From: Paenibacillus sinensis
GTDB lineage: Bacteria > Bacillota > Bacilli > Paenibacillales > Paenibacillaceae
Assembly (NCBI RefSeq): GCF_019904155.1
Contig: NZ_JAHCMB010000148.1
Coordinates: forward strand, 41,970 to 105,969
Direction of reading: 5' to 3'
DNA length: 64,000 nt
The first letter of the stretch is position 1; each line of letters opens with the position of its first letter. The notes under the pieces are model-generated. The model did not search any database. It was not told the origin of the DNA and saw only the letters and a list, made by a program, of their open reading frames with translations. Shown one piece after another: positions 26,783 to 35,563 of this stretch. Position numbers and translations under genes: made by a program.

Positions 26783-29700
26783 TCAGGCTTTTTCCACATT
26801 AAAATACTGGGCCTGCGGGTGGGCGAACACCATGGCGGATACCGAAGCCTCCGGCTCCATCATAAAGCCTTCGGTCAGCTGGACGCCGATATCTTCAGGC
26901 GACATCAGCCGGAACAGCGGCTCCTGGTCCTCCAGATCCGGACAGGCCGGGTAACCGAATGACACCCGGATTCCCTGATAGCGGGCTCCGTGACGCTGCT
27001 TCATCGTCATATCCGCCGGGTCCGGGAAGCCCCAGATGTCACGCATCATATGATGGACGCGCTCCGCAAGACCTTCCGCAATTTCAAGCGCCATCGCCTG
27101 AAGTGCGTGGGAACGCAGATAATCGCCTCTGGCCTTCAGCTCCTCGCCCTGCTCCCGGATTCCCTGTCCGGCCGTCACGACCATAAAGCCGACATAATCC
27201 ATGATACCGCTGTCCACCGGCTTCAAGAAGTCCGATAGACAGAGATACGGCTCGACTTGCTGTCTCGGGAACGTGAAGGTATGAAGCACCTTGCTTGTAT
27301 CCTCCGGATCGTAGATCAGAATGTCATTGCCTCTGGACTGTGCCGGGAAGAACCGGTACATGGCGTTTGGAGCAATCGTACCGTTAACGGTAGCTTCATG
27401 CAGAAGGTTGTCCACCGTCTCCTTCAGTTCAACAGCCCGAGGATCGCCGGATGCCAGCAGACCTTCAACGGAGCCTTTGAGCCCCAGATGGTGGCCCAGC
27501 AGCATCTGCATGTTCACATACGGTATAACATGACCAAGCGGGTAGTTCCGCAGCACATGCCGCTCCAAATCCGGCGGTACAAATACCGGAACGTCCGTTG
27601 CGATGCTCGAACGCTCCACCCGGGTCAGCTTCGGCAGCTCCGACGCCGGCTTCTCGGCGACGACGCGTTCTTTCTCTGTCTGCAGTTCCTCGACCATCTT
27701 GGCCCGCTCATCCGCATTCATGAGCTTGTTGGCCAGATCCAGACCATCCATCGCATCCTTCGCATACAGCACCAGACCGTCATATTCCGGTGAAATCCGT
27801 GTCTTGGTGAACTTACGAGTCAATGCCGCTCCTCCAACCATAATCGGTACATCGATTCCGGCGGAACGCAAATCCTGAGCGGTCAGAACCATCTGCTGCG
27901 CCGATTTCACAAGGAGGCCGGACAGGCCGATGGCGTCAGCCTTCTCGCGGCGGAACGCTTCAATGATCGTCTCCGGTGGTACTTTTATACCCAAATTGAC
28001 GATTTGGTAACCATTGTTGGAGAGAATGATCTCCACGAGGTTTTTGCCGATGTCATGCACGTCGCCTTTCACGGTAGCGAGCAAAATTTTACCCTTGACC
28101 GAGGTTTCGTTCTTCTCCATAAATTGCTCCAAATGTGCGACGGAGGCCTTCATGACTTCTGCGCTCTGCAGCACCTCGGCTACGATCAGCTCGTTATTGT
28201 TGAACAGCCGGCCTACTTCCGACATACCTTCCATCAGCGGGCCGTTAATAATTTCAAGCGCGCCGTATTTCTTCAGCGCTTCGTCCAAGTCGGGTACAAG
28301 CCCTTCTTTGCTGCCTTCCACAACATAAGAAGCAAGACGCTCCTCCAGAGTCAGATTGGAGATTTTCTCCTTCTTCTCGACCTTCTTCCCCCGGAAAGCA
28401 GCTACGAATTCGGCAAGCGTCTCGTCATTCGTATTATAGATCAATTCCTCCGCCAGGCGGCGCTCTTCTTCCGGAATGGAGGCGTATCGTTCTACCTTCT
28501 CGGTATTAACGATGGCATAGTCCAGTCCGGCCTTGGTGCACTCGTACAGAAAGACCGAGTTCAGCACTTCGCGTCCCGCTTCGGGAAGACCGAATGACAC
28601 ATTGCTGATGCCCAGAATCGTATGCACGCCGGGCAGCGCTTCTTTGATCAGCCGGATACCATCGATCGTCTCTTTGGCAGACCCGATGTACTGTTCATCT
28701 CCCGTTCCGACCGGGAAGACCAGTGTGTCGAAAATAAGATCCTCCGGATGAAGGCCATATTTGTTCACCAGCAGCTCATAGGAACGCTTGGCGACATCAA
28801 GCTTGTCCACCGCTTTGATCGCCTGTCCATTCTCATCAATGGTGCCGACGACAACGGCCGCGCCATACTTATGAATGAGCGGGGTGACATGCTCGAATTT
28901 TTCTTCACCATCTTCAAGATTAATGGAGTTAATAATCGCCTTGCCTTGGCTGTATTGCAGCGCCAGATCAATGACCTGCGGATCGGTGGTATCAATCATC
29001 AGCGGAACCTTGACCTTCTTGACGACCAGCTCCAGAAAAGACTTCATGTCTTCGGCTTCATCACGGTCCGGGTCCTGGACGCAGACGTCGACGACCTGTG
29101 CTCCGCTCTTGACCTGGGCGCGGGCGATTTCGGAGGCTTCTTCGTATTTCCCTTCGACGATCAGCCGTTTGAACTTCCGCGAACCCAGCACGTTGGTTCT
29201 TTCGCCCACCATGTATGGACGATTATCCTGTTCCACATAGACGGGATCGATCCCGGATAGCGCGGGCGGATGGCTGCCTTCCAGCAGCCGAGGCGGATAT
29301 GCTTCGAGCGCTTCAGCCATCGCCTTGATATGCGCTGGCGTTGTGCCGCAGCAGCCTCCGGCAATATTCAGCCAGCCTTTCTCGGCAAAGGCCGAAATTT
29401 TGCGGGCCAGGGAATCTGGCGATTCATGGTAGTTGCCGTTCTCATCGGGCAGTCCCGCGTTCGGATAGCAGCTGACCGCAACCGAAGACATTGCGGCCAG
29501 CGAACGGATATGATCACGCATAAACTCCGGCCCAGTCGCACAGTTCAAACCGATAGAGATCGGGTTCAGATGCTCAAGGGAAATATAGAAAGCTTCAATA
29601 TTTTGTCCGGCAAGCGTCGTTCCCATGGGCTCAATCGTCCCGGAAATCATGATTGGCAGGGTGACGCCCGTCTTGTGAAAAGCATCACGGATTCCGATGC

Positions 29701-30226
29701 TTCCTGCTTTGACATTCAGCGTATCCTGCGAGGTCTCCAGCAGCAGCGCATCAACGCCGCCTTCAATGAGAGCTACCGCCTGCTCTTCATAGCTTGCCGT
29801 AAGCTCAGCGAACGTCACACCGCCCGTAACGGACAGCGTCTTCGTAGTAGGGCCCATCGCTCCGATAACGTAGCGGGGCCGTTCTTCCGTACTGTAGCGG
29901 TCAGCCGCTTCTCTCGCTATTGCCGCAGCCGCGAGGTTGATTTCACGCGACCTCTGCGGAATCTCATATTCGGCAAGTACCACAGAAGTAGCGCCGAATG
30001 TATTGGTTTCAATCAGGTCGGCTCCTGCTTCCAGGTATGCCTCATGTATCCGGCCAATGACTTCCGGATGAGTCAGCACCAGCATTTCGTTGCAGCCTTC
30101 AAGCTCTTCTCCGCCGAAGTCGTCGGCGGTAAGCGGAACCTGCTGAATCATCGTCCCCATGGCTCCGTCCATTATTAAGATGCGCTTCGCCAGCGCTTCC
30201 GAAAGTGTAGGTTTTGCCAACTTCAA
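26783..30226 (-). CDS. metH: Cobalamin-dependent methionine synthase
   Basis: Transfers methyl from methyl-tetrahydrofolate to homocysteine through cobalamin. 1147 residues with all modules: homocysteine-binding domain (1-330) with zinc cysteines in GLNCATG and AGGCCGTTPAH; pterin-binding domain (about 345-610, ERTNVLGSRKFKRL); B12 cap and binding domains (about 640-890) with the axial-His motif KGDVHDIGKNLV; and the SAM-dependent reactivation domain (about 900-1147, MRDIWGFPDP and RVSFGYPACPDLEDQ). No SAM-box or cobalamin riboswitch was recognised in the 280-base leader, although a TATAAT box lies at 30378-30383. Monocistronic, with terminator. Confidence 0.97.
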   Translation of the reverse strand: MKLAKPTLSEALAKRILIMDGAMGTMIQQVPLTADDFGGEELEGCNEMLVLTHPEVIGRIHEAYLEAGADLIETNTFGATSVVLAEYEIPQRSREINLAAAAIAREAADRYSTEERPRYVIGAMGPTTKTLSVTGGVTFAELTASYEEQAVALIEGGVDALLLETSQDTLNVKAGSIGIRDAFHKTGVTLPIMISGTIEPMGTTLAGQNIEAFYISLEHLNPISIGLNCATGPEFMRDHIRSLAAMSSVAVSCYPNAGLPDENGNYHESPDSLARKISAFAEKGWLNIAGGCCGTTPAHIKAMAEALEAYPPRLLEGSHPPALSGIDPVYVEQDNRPYMVGERTNVLGSRKFKRLIVEGKYEEASEIARAQVKSGAQVVDVCVQDPDRDEAEDMKSFLELVVKKVKVPLMIDTTDPQVIDLALQYSQGKAIINSINLEDGEEKFEHVTPLIHKYGAAVVVGTIDENGQAIKAVDKLDVAKRSYELLVNKYGLHPEDLIFDTLVFPVGTGDEQYIGSAKETIDGIRLIKEALPGVHTILGISNVSFGLPEAGREVLNSVFLYECTKAGLDYAIVNTEKVERYASIPEEERRLAEELIYNTNDETLAEFVAAFRGKKVEKKEKISNLTLEERLASYVVEGSKEGLVPDLDEALKKYGALEIINGPLMEGMSEVGRLFNNNELIVAEVLQSAEVMKASVAHLEQFMEKNETSVKGKILLATVKGDVHDIGKNLVEIILSNNGYQIVNLGIKVPPETIIEAFRREKADAIGLSGLLVKSAQQMVLTAQDLRSAGIDVPIMVGGAALTRKFTKTRISPEYDGLVLYAKDAMDGLDLANKLMNADERAKMVEELQTEKERVVAEKPASELPKLTRVERSSIATDVPVFVPPDLERHVLRNYPLGHVIPYVNMQMLLGHHLGLKGSVEGLLASGDPRAVELKETVDNLLHEATVNGTIAPNAMYRFFPAQSRGNDILIYDPEDTSKVLHTFTFPRQQVEPYLCLSDFLKPVDSGIMDYVGFMVVTAGQGIREQGEELKARGDYLRSHALQAMALEIAEGLAERVHHMMRDIWGFPDPADMTMKQRHGARYQGIRVSFGYPACPDLEDQEPLFRLMSPEDIGVQLTEGFMMEPEASVSAMVFAHPQAQYFNVEKA

Positions 30227-30377
30227 ATCCCCCTAGTCAAACATTAGAGTAAGTTTAGCAGAATAAAGGGAATTCGAAAAGTCTCCCGGCCACTCTGCAG
30301 CCCGCCGCGATCCGGGGGCATTTCGTTTTCTGGTTAATGACATCGCACGTAAGTCCTGCGTTAATAAATTTCTTTAT

Positions 30378-30383
30378 ATTATA
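30378..30383 (-). promoter_or_regulatory. -10 box of a probable metH promoter
   Basis: Perfect TATAAT on the minus strand, about 150 bases before the metH start. The -35 region (CTTTCA at 17 bases) is weak. Confidence 0.4.
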
Positions 30384-30450
30384 CACGGTTTCGAAGCATA
30401 TGAAAGCAGGAAAACGAAACTTACCATAGAACAGCAGGGCTGTAGAAGAC

Positions 30451-30485
30451 AAAAAGAACCTCACCTCATTATTGAGGCTCGGTCC
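30451..30485 (-). terminator. Terminator of the HAD hydrolase gene
   Basis: GAGCCTCA ATAA TGAGG(TGAGGTTC) stem with T run on the minus strand, 25 bases after the stop codon. Confidence 0.82.
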
Positions 30486-30509
30486 CTTTATTTTACATCA
30501 CAAATAGAT

Positions 30510-31304
30510 TTATAAGGAATCCACAAGCGGCAGCAGTTCAGTCAAATGCTTAATCTCGTAATCCGGAACGATTTCCGGATCTGCCGGTTTGTTGGTGCGG
30601 TTAATCCAGACTGTCGTCAGACCGGCAGCCAGACCGCCGCGAATATCGGTTGTCAGCTTGTCCCCGACCATGACGCCTTGTTCAGGCTTGATGTCCAGAC
30701 GTTCCAGCGCATGTGCAAAAATCGATGGGTCCGGCTTGCCTTTGCCGAAGTTTCCGGAGATCACGATATGATCAAAGAACGGAGTCAGCTCAGGGACGCC
30801 ATTCAGCTTCTCCTGCTGAAGCGCCGGGCAGCCGTTCGTCAGCAGCAGAAGCTTCACTTTACCTTGGAGCGCCTTCAGTACTTCCAGCGTTTCTTCATAG
30901 ATGTACGGACGGCTGCGGCGTTCAGCAGCGAAGCGGGCTGCAAGGGTCTCAGCCAGAGCCTCGTCTTCTATCCCCAAAGAGGAAAGGCCGCGTCGCCATG
31001 ATTCTTTCCGGTAGACAGGAGCCAATTGCTCCAGCTTCCGGAATTCCGGCTGTTCGCCGGCAGTGAAGTTGGCCCAAAGCGCCTCAAACGGGTTGATGCC
31101 GATCATTTGGGTAAACGGGAACGTCTCGTAAGATTCGTACAAATAACGTGCTTCCTTGCGTACAGCGGTCTCCAGCAGTTTGGGATCGATGTTGTCGCCT
31201 GCAGCCAAACAAGCCTGCTCAAAAGCTTCCTCGATGCTTCGTTCATCCCATAAAAGCGTATCATCCAGATCAAATAGTACAGCGGCTATCGGCATTTCCT
31301 CCAC
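30510..31304 (-). CDS. HAD-superfamily hydrolase (YsaA-like)
   Basis: 264 residues. HAD motifs: AVLFDLDDTLLWDE (I), LLLLTNGCPALQQ (II), GNFGKGKPDPSIF (III Lys) and VMVGDKLTTDIRGGLAAG (IV); helical cap between about 20 and 110. Phosphatase substrate unknown. The start used is a GTG at 31302-31304 with AGAGG upstream; the ATG three codons later has GGAGG too close, only 2 bases away. Followed by its own terminator. Confidence 0.88.
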   Translation of the reverse strand: MEEMPIAAVLFDLDDTLLWDERSIEEAFEQACLAAGDNIDPKLLETAVRKEARYLYESYETFPFTQMIGINPFEALWANFTAGEQPEFRKLEQLAPVYRKESWRRGLSSLGIEDEALAETLAARFAAERRSRPYIYEETLEVLKALQGKVKLLLLTNGCPALQQEKLNGVPELTPFFDHIVISGNFGKGKPDPSIFAHALERLDIKPEQGVMVGDKLTTDIRGGLAAGLTTVWINRTNKPADPEIVPDYEIKHLTELLPLVDSL

Positions 31305-31342
31305 TACTTCCTCTCTACATCCAGATTAAACGATGACTTAAC

Positions 31343-31870
31343 TTACTCTTTCTCTAACGGAATATGGTGCAGCTTGGCAAACTGCTCCATGCGTTCACCC
31401 ATGGCATCCGTATCGTAACGGTTGATCAGCCTGGAGAAGGCCCACTGTCCCCGCTTGCCTTTTGGCTTGATGCGCAAAGAAGCGCGGGATACGATAATCT
31501 TCTCGATATCGCCGGCCTCCAGAATCCGCATCCGGTTGAACTTGAAGGTGGAAACCCGGGAACGTTCAACTTTGAGATAAGGGCGTCGGAAGTAGATTAA
31601 GGCTGCGAGAGCGAAATATAGCACTACCCCAATCCAGCTCATCACCCCGCCGTTCTTCGAACCGGCTGATGCCGAGTCAAGCTGGGCAATTAAGGCATAC
31701 AGAAGGCCGAGCGTCACTAGGACGACCGGGAACATAATATTTCTTCCTTTAAATACATCGCTTTGAGCCTGCGAACGGGTGGCAGAGATCGATTCCTTGC
31801 CTTCTTTTTTTCTTTTCTGGTTAAGCTGCTGTGAATTGCGTTGAACCATTCTTTCCCAAGAACGGGCCAT
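31343..31870 (-). CDS. Small membrane protein of unknown function, two transmembrane segments
   Basis: 175 residues. The N-terminal 40 residues are charged and cytosolic-looking (ERMVQRNSQQLNQKRKKEG). Two hydrophobic helices follow: IMFPVVLVTLGLLYALIAQL (about 45-64) and SWIGVVLYFALAALIYF (about 78-94). A hydrophilic C-terminal domain (95-175, LKVERSRVSTFKFNRMRIL...) reads like a small PH-like beta domain. I do not recognise a named family. AGGAGGAAA precedes the ATG. It lies between a HAD gene and ynzC on the same strand. Confidence 0.8.
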   Translation of the reverse strand: MARSWERMVQRNSQQLNQKRKKEGKESISATRSQAQSDVFKGRNIMFPVVLVTLGLLYALIAQLDSASAGSKNGGVMSWIGVVLYFALAALIYFRRPYLKVERSRVSTFKFNRMRILEAGDIEKIIVSRASLRIKPKGKRGQWAFSRLINRYDTDAMGERMEQFAKLHHIPLEKE

Positions 31871-31919
31871 TTCCTTTCCTCCTAGTCATCCTAAAATATC
31901 TATGAAAGGACGGGTCTCC

Positions 31920-32129
31920 TTAGTGCAGAGGCTTGCTGCCGTTCCCATCATTTCCGTTGTCATCCACAATCTCAATGGATTCAAGCTGAGCGCGGAAGTT
32001 GCGGCGCACATTGCCCAAGTAAATCTCGCGGAGCTTGGCGCGTTCAGCCAGTTCTTCCTCGTTAAGGCCTACGCTTTTCTGCTTGCGGGCAAGCTCATTA
32101 ATCCGGTTAACCAGTTCATCTATATTCAA
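31920..32129 (-). CDS. DUF896 / YnzC-family protein
   Basis: 69-residue protein, matching the short YnzC type: INELARKQKSVGLNEEELAERAKLREIYLGNVRRNFRAQLESIEIVD is the two-helix hairpin of the family, here read in overlapping parts. In B. subtilis ynzC lies in the yneA-yneB-ynzC SOS region, and here it also follows the yneA-like gene, which supports the assignment. AGGGAGG upstream of the ATG. Molecular function unknown. Confidence 0.88.
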   Translation of the reverse strand: MNIDELVNRINELARKQKSVGLNEEELAERAKLREIYLGNVRRNFRAQLESIEIVDDNGNDGNGSKPLH

Positions 32130-32281
32130 GACATTCCCTCCTGTCGAAACACGCGATTAGTCATTCTAACTTTGCCATGATAAAAAGAGCTTGTCAAGGC
32201 GATCCCCTGAAAGCTCTTCAACATCATTTATCCGGTTGTGGATTCGTAATAAATCGCTAACTGTCGGAGGAATCAAATACC

Positions 32282-32689
32282 TTACTGCTGGTAAAGAGGA
32301 ACCGAAAGCACCTGGCCAGCCTGAAGTTCACTGCCTTTCAAATGGTTGTACTGTCGTATCGCCTTGATATAGACTACTGTTCTCATATTCGATGGTTTGT
32401 ACTCCTGAGCGATACCCCACAGTGTGTCTCCCGCCTCTACAACGACCTTCTGTTGCTGCTCCGGCGATCGCTCTGAACTGGCGAACACCTGGTTCACAAG
32501 CGTGAACCCGGAAATAATCATTAGAAGAATCAAGGAAAGCTTGAACATATGAATACGGTTCAGCGCAGTGCCCTTATTATCTCTTCGGTAAGAGACGGAT
32601 CTGTTGCCTTTGGTCGAAGAGTGGGTTTCCAGCTTAATTACCGGTGCAGATTCTTCCTTATAAATGCTCTTATATGTACCATATCTCAT
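32282..32689 (-). CDS. yneA: YneA-like SOS cell-division suppressor
   Basis: Membrane-anchored protein that delays septation during SOS. 135 residues: a cytosolic N-terminus, one transmembrane helix (MFKLSLILLMIISGFTLVNQ, about 47-66), then an extracytoplasmic LysM domain (VVEAGDTLWGIAQEYKP...GQVLSVPLYQQ). It is divergent from lexA and preceded by LexA-type boxes, as in Bacillus. The ATG at 32687-32689 has GGAGG 9 bases upstream; an ATG three codons earlier overlaps that site. N-terminal tail is longer than in B. subtilis YneA (about 45 residues before the helix). Confidence 0.88.
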   Translation of the reverse strand: MRYGTYKSIYKEESAPVIKLETHSSTKGNRSVSYRRDNKGTALNRIHMFKLSLILLMIISGFTLVNQVFASSERSPEQQQKVVVEAGDTLWGIAQEYKPSNMRTVVYIKAIRQYNHLKGSELQAGQVLSVPLYQQ

Positions 32690-32738
32690 GGGTATCATCC
32701 TCCAAACACTTGTTCTTACTTGCAAAAATAATATAGCA

Positions 32739-32752
32739 CGAACATGTGTTTC
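32739..32752. promoter_or_regulatory. LexA (SOS) box 1 near yneA
   Basis: CGAACATGTGTTTC matches the Bacillus SOS box (CGAAC-RNRY-GTTYG) at 13 of 14 positions. It lies about 50 bases upstream of the yneA start. Confidence 0.8.
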
Positions 32753-32767
32753 GATCAAGAGGTTTTT

Positions 32768-32781
32768 CGAACGAATGTTCC
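32768..32781. promoter_or_regulatory. LexA (SOS) box 2 near yneA
   Basis: CGAACGAATGTTCC matches 13 of 14 consensus positions, 29 bases from box 1. A half site CGAAC follows at about 32801. Confidence 0.8.
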
Positions 32782-33025
32782 CTTAATTTTTCGAACAATT
32801 AATAAGGGTGATTTCTTCTATATAAGGCAGAGGCGTAAACTTATTCGCAACTTGTAATGGACGCGATTTGGACAAGATAACTTATTACTTGGTTATTCAA
32901 CTTTCGCAGCAATCGAATACAATCCATGAAGATGGTACTGTAGACAGATACACTCATTCTGATCTACATACTCTTGCTTGAAGTCACTCCATGGGATTGA
33001 TCAAATGCCAATTTAGAACTTATGT

Positions 33026-33054
33026 TTGTGCGAACGAAGGTTCTGTGTTATAAT
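33026..33054 (+). promoter_or_regulatory. lexA promoter
   Basis: TTGTGC (33026-33031), 17-base spacer, TATAAT (33049-33054), overlapped by an SOS box. Confidence 0.72.
33031..33044. promoter_or_regulatory. LexA (SOS) box of the lexA promoter
   Basis: CGAACGAAGGTTCT matches about 12 of 14 consensus positions and falls inside the spacer of the lexA promoter, so LexA binding would block RNA polymerase (autorepression). Confidence 0.75.
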
Positions 33055-33087
33055 TTTCCCAAACATTACTACATGGGGTGTATTCCG

Positions 33088-33714
33088 ATGTCAAAGATCT
33101 CGAGTCGCCAATTGGCGATCCTGGAGTTTATACGCAACGAAGTCCGCAGCAAGGGGTACCCGCCGTCAGTCCGGGAAATCGGCGAAGCCGTTGGACTAGC
33201 CTCCAGTTCGACCGTTCACGGTCATCTGGACCGACTGGAGAAGAAAGGCTTGATCCGCCGCGACCCGACGAAACCCCGGGCCATTGAATTGTTGGGCCAG
33301 GACGAATCCGAAAATGTTCATCAATTTGTCCAGACTGTCGCAAGAGTGCCGGTTGTCGGCAAAGTAACCGCAGGTGTGCCGATTACGGCGACAGAGAACA
33401 TCGAAGATTACTTTCCCCTTCCTACCCACTATGTTGGGGACAACAAAGTTTTCATGCTCTCCGTAGCAGGTGACAGCATGATCGAAGCCGGCATTATGAA
33501 TGGCGATTATGTCATCGTTCGTCAGCAGCAGACCGCAGATAACGGCGATATCGTCGTAGCCATGACCGAGGAAGACGAAGCAACAGTCAAGACTTTCTAT
33601 AAGGAACGGGATCATATTCGACTCCAACCGGAGAACCCGTCCTACGAACCGCTTCGTTTGAACCGGGTTACGATTCTCGGCAAGGTTATCGGTCTTTTCC
33701 GTGATATTCATTGA
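33088..33714 (+). CDS. lexA: LexA repressor
   Basis: SOS master repressor that cleaves itself when RecA filaments form. 208 residues. N-terminal winged helix ([30 protein letters not shown], read in parts); cleavage site Ala95-Gly96 in KVTAGVPI; catalytic dyad Ser130 ([10 protein letters not shown]) and Lys168 (ATVKTFY). The ATG at 33088 has GGGGTG upstream; the open frame upstream overlaps the promoter. Divergent from yneA, sharing the SOS-box region. Confidence 0.97.
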   Translation: MSKISSRQLAILEFIRNEVRSKGYPPSVREIGEAVGLASSSTVHGHLDRLEKKGLIRRDPTKPRAIELLGQDESENVHQFVQTVARVPVVGKVTAGVPITATENIEDYFPLPTHYVGDNKVFMLSVAGDSMIEAGIMNGDYVIVRQQQTADNGDIVVAMTEEDEATVKTFYKERDHIRLQPENPSYEPLRLNRVTILGKVIGLFRDIH

Positions 33715-33736
33715 GTTTGTAATAGCAGCAGAGCGT

Positions 33737-33770
33737 AAAGGCAGTGCCGTATAACGGCGCTGCCTTTTTC
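33737..33770 (+). terminator. Terminator of lexA
   Basis: AAAGGCAGTGCCG TATAA CGGCGCTGCCTTTTT stem-loop, 23 bases after the lexA stop. Confidence 0.9.
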
Positions 33771-33892
33771 GATACAATTACCCGAACAGCTATCCATACC
33801 AATGACTCATTCAATGGGGATATTTCGTTCGTTTCCCGAAAATGCAGCCAATCCCCAAAGCCTGCATAAGATGATGAAAAGGGGGAATCCGT

Positions 33893-34231
33893 ATGCCCAA
33901 TTACCGCATTATTGTCGACCTGTCCGAACATATGCTGTATCTCCTGGATCAGGACACGGTTATTCGAGGCTTTCCCATTGGTACAGGTAAAATGCTGACC
34001 GTAACCCCGGTCGGTGAATATACCATCATCAGCAAGCAGCCCAATCCTGGCGGACCCTTTGGGGCGTATTGGCTCGGGCTATCCAGACCGCATTACGGAA
34101 TACACGGCACGAACAACCCGGCCTCCATCGGAGGCAACGTGTCGCATGGCTGCATCCGCATGTATAATCAGGATGTGCTGGAGTTGGCCCACACCGTACC
34201 TCTTTATACCCGGGTAACCATCCGAAAGTAA
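33893..34231 (+). CDS. L,D-transpeptidase (YkuD domain), minimal form
   Basis: Cross-links peptidoglycan through a cysteine nucleophile. 112 residues, essentially a YkuD domain alone. Catalytic motif [20 protein letters not shown], with Cys87, His85 and Arg89, is intact. There is no signal peptide or LysM domain; [20 protein letters not shown] starts the domain at once. In Bacillus, YkuD-family enzymes lacking a leader occur in spores, so a spore-wall role is possible (inference). AAGGGGGAAT upstream of the ATG. Confidence 0.92.
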   Translation: MPNYRIIVDLSEHMLYLLDQDTVIRGFPIGTGKMLTVTPVGEYTIISKQPNPGGPFGAYWLGLSRPHYGIHGTNNPASIGGNVSHGCIRMYNQDVLELAHTVPLYTRVTIRK

Positions 34232-34298
34232 GGCGAGTGTAATCCGTAAGAGAACCTTTTATGATTAACCTGTGCCACAGTTCCTAAGCTCAACCGAA

Positions 34299-34322
34299 AA
34301 GCCGCCTGATGGCGGTTTTTTA
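34299..34322 (+). terminator. Terminator of the L,D-transpeptidase gene
   Basis: GCCGCC TGAT GGCGGT followed by TTTTT. Confidence 0.9.
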
Positions 34323-34516
34323 ACTGTGACATTCAAAATTGCCAATTCATGATCTTCAACAGAGCCTTGCTCTCCATTCCGGACCCGCCTTCCCATCACG
34401 CTTCCCGGTTTCTTCATTTTCCGATTAACAGAACGCTCTGAATAAGCATAAGATATGTTACGGAGGATGCGCTCAATATCCATTTTCAAGACTATGCTCA
34501 GGGAGGAAGGAACATA

Positions 34517-34825
34517 ATGGCTCCTCTCGGTAACCGCAACAATTCAGGCTCCAAGAAGAAAAGCACAGCGTCGACAGTCAAAAAAAGTAAAGGGCTTGAG
34601 GTGGCGGTGGCCGCATTATTGTTGACAGGTAAGCTTAAAGTCGATTCCGTACAATTGTTTACCGATGCATCTCTTTTCGTCAGCCTGGTGGGGAAATACA
34701 AAACATTAGGCGATATGAGCGATAGCAATGTCGATAAGCTGGTTAACTTTATGAACGATAATGGCAATTTGACATTGAACGATTTAGTGGCAGCACTTAA
34801 AAAGCAAACCGGGAATAACAAATAA
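34517..34825 (+). CDS. Small protein of unknown family
   Basis: 102 residues, not recognised. A basic, Ser/Lys-rich N-terminal tail (NRNNSGSKKKSTASTVKKSKG) precedes a hydrophobic amphipathic segment (LEVAVAALLLTGKLKVDSVQ) and a helical region (VDKLVNFMNDNGNLTLNDLVAALKK). A strong ribosome site (GGGAGGAAGGAACATA) precedes the ATG and base composition is coding-like, so I take it as real. The basic tail suggests nucleic-acid or surface binding, no more than that. A 39-residue membrane protein gene follows 23 bases downstream. Confidence 0.75.
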   Translation: MAPLGNRNNSGSKKKSTASTVKKSKGLEVAVAALLLTGKLKVDSVQLFTDASLFVSLVGKYKTLGDMSDSNVDKLVNFMNDNGNLTLNDLVAALKKQTGNNK

Positions 34826-34848
34826 CTTCAAAAAGAAGGTGTCTCCGC

Positions 34849-34968
34849 ATGAGCAGTTTTGATGGTGAAGGTTTTGCCGTGAACATTCTTCTGATCATTG
34901 TGATTACATTGCTTATAATGGGATCGACAGATATTGAGGATTTGACCGGCGCCCCTACCTCTCCCTGA
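34849..34968 (+). CDS. 39-residue hydrophobic small protein
   Basis: Begins MSSFDGEGFAVNILLIIVIT: one hydrophobic helix (about 10-25) followed by GSTDIEDLTGAPTSP. The layout (short Gly/Phe-rich start, single helix) resembles the YjcZ-type tiny sporulation proteins, but without the C-terminal glycine end. GAAGGTG lies 8 bases before the ATG, and it follows the 102-residue gene by 23 bases, so both are likely co-expressed. Confidence 0.6.
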   Translation: MSSFDGEGFAVNILLIIVITLLIMGSTDIEDLTGAPTSP

Positions 34969-35038
34969 TGCTCCCCGGTTCAGTCCAGGCTAACCTCCTA
35001 TTCATCCCTCATAATCGTTCGGCCAACATGTTTATCCC

Positions 35039-35089
35039 TCACTTCAAGGTGGTCAAGCCCATTTTTCTTGCGAGATCATATAACCGATA
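35039..35089 (-). pseudogene. Possible Spo0E-like fragment
   Basis: The minus-strand frame reads YRLYDLARKMGLTTLK and then a stop. This looks like the first helix and loop of Spo0E-family phosphatases (RLYELA..KGLT). A stop codon also lies eight codons upstream and no start or ribosome site is near, so if related it is a remnant. Short match, weak evidence. Confidence 0.25.
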
Positions 35090-35124
35090 CCCATTTCACA
35101 TCAACACATCGCATCGTAAAAAGA

Positions 35125-35198
35125 AGAAATGCACCCTGAGAATTCCATTGGAAACCCTAAAGGGAAGCTCCATTGTGATTCGTAAGGGTGCATTTTCT
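35125..35198 (-). terminator. Long inverted repeat, candidate ancestral glnA terminator
   Basis: Arms AGAAATGCACCCT (35125-35137) and AGGGTGCATTTTCT (35185-35198) with one unpaired base; loop of 47 bases that holds further small pairings. Read on the minus strand the last arm ends in CTTCTTTTT. It lies just outside the distal copy of the glnA-derived 22-bp repeat, where the original region downstream of glnA should be. Confidence 0.5.
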
Positions 35199-35222
35199 AC
35201 TAACGAATACTAACTAACCCGA

Positions 35223-35244
35223 TTAATACAGCGTCAAATATTGA
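35223..35244. repeat. Distal 22-bp copy of the glnA 3' end (att-like site)
   Basis: Twenty-two bases beginning TTAATACAGCGTCAAATA and ending TTGA are identical to 36219-36240, the last seven codons plus stop of glnA. Identity stops sharply on both sides. This is the expected product of site-specific integration into the glnA 3' end. Confidence 0.8.
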
Positions 35245-35563
35245 CCCGCGTCAATACTATCGTTGATTCGGGTGACCTATTCGAGATTCGATCCGGCGGA
35301 TTTCACAGTCTGATCAGTCTTCTGTTTCTGGTTGCTCGATCACCTCGGTTACACCCTGAAGGATCGCCGCCTCCTGCCCTGGATGCTAGGCAGCAGAGCG
35401 GATATGATGGCGCAGATTTCCTGTACCGGGTGTCGAGGGTCAAGCTCCCTAACGACTTTTGGGCATATGTTGGCAAAGCTAATCCCTTCCATTCGAACTA
35501 ATGTTCTAAAGGTAATAAGCCCCTTCGTGTCGAATAGTAGCGAAAGAAGGGAGGTGCACTTAT

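Noticed and set aside
30227..30509. SAM or cobalamin riboswitch upstream of metH
   Set aside because: Searched by eye for the S-box and B12-box cores; neither is present.
34265..34489. 74-residue minus-strand frame
   Set aside because: TTG start without ribosome site, and it runs through the L,D-transpeptidase terminator.
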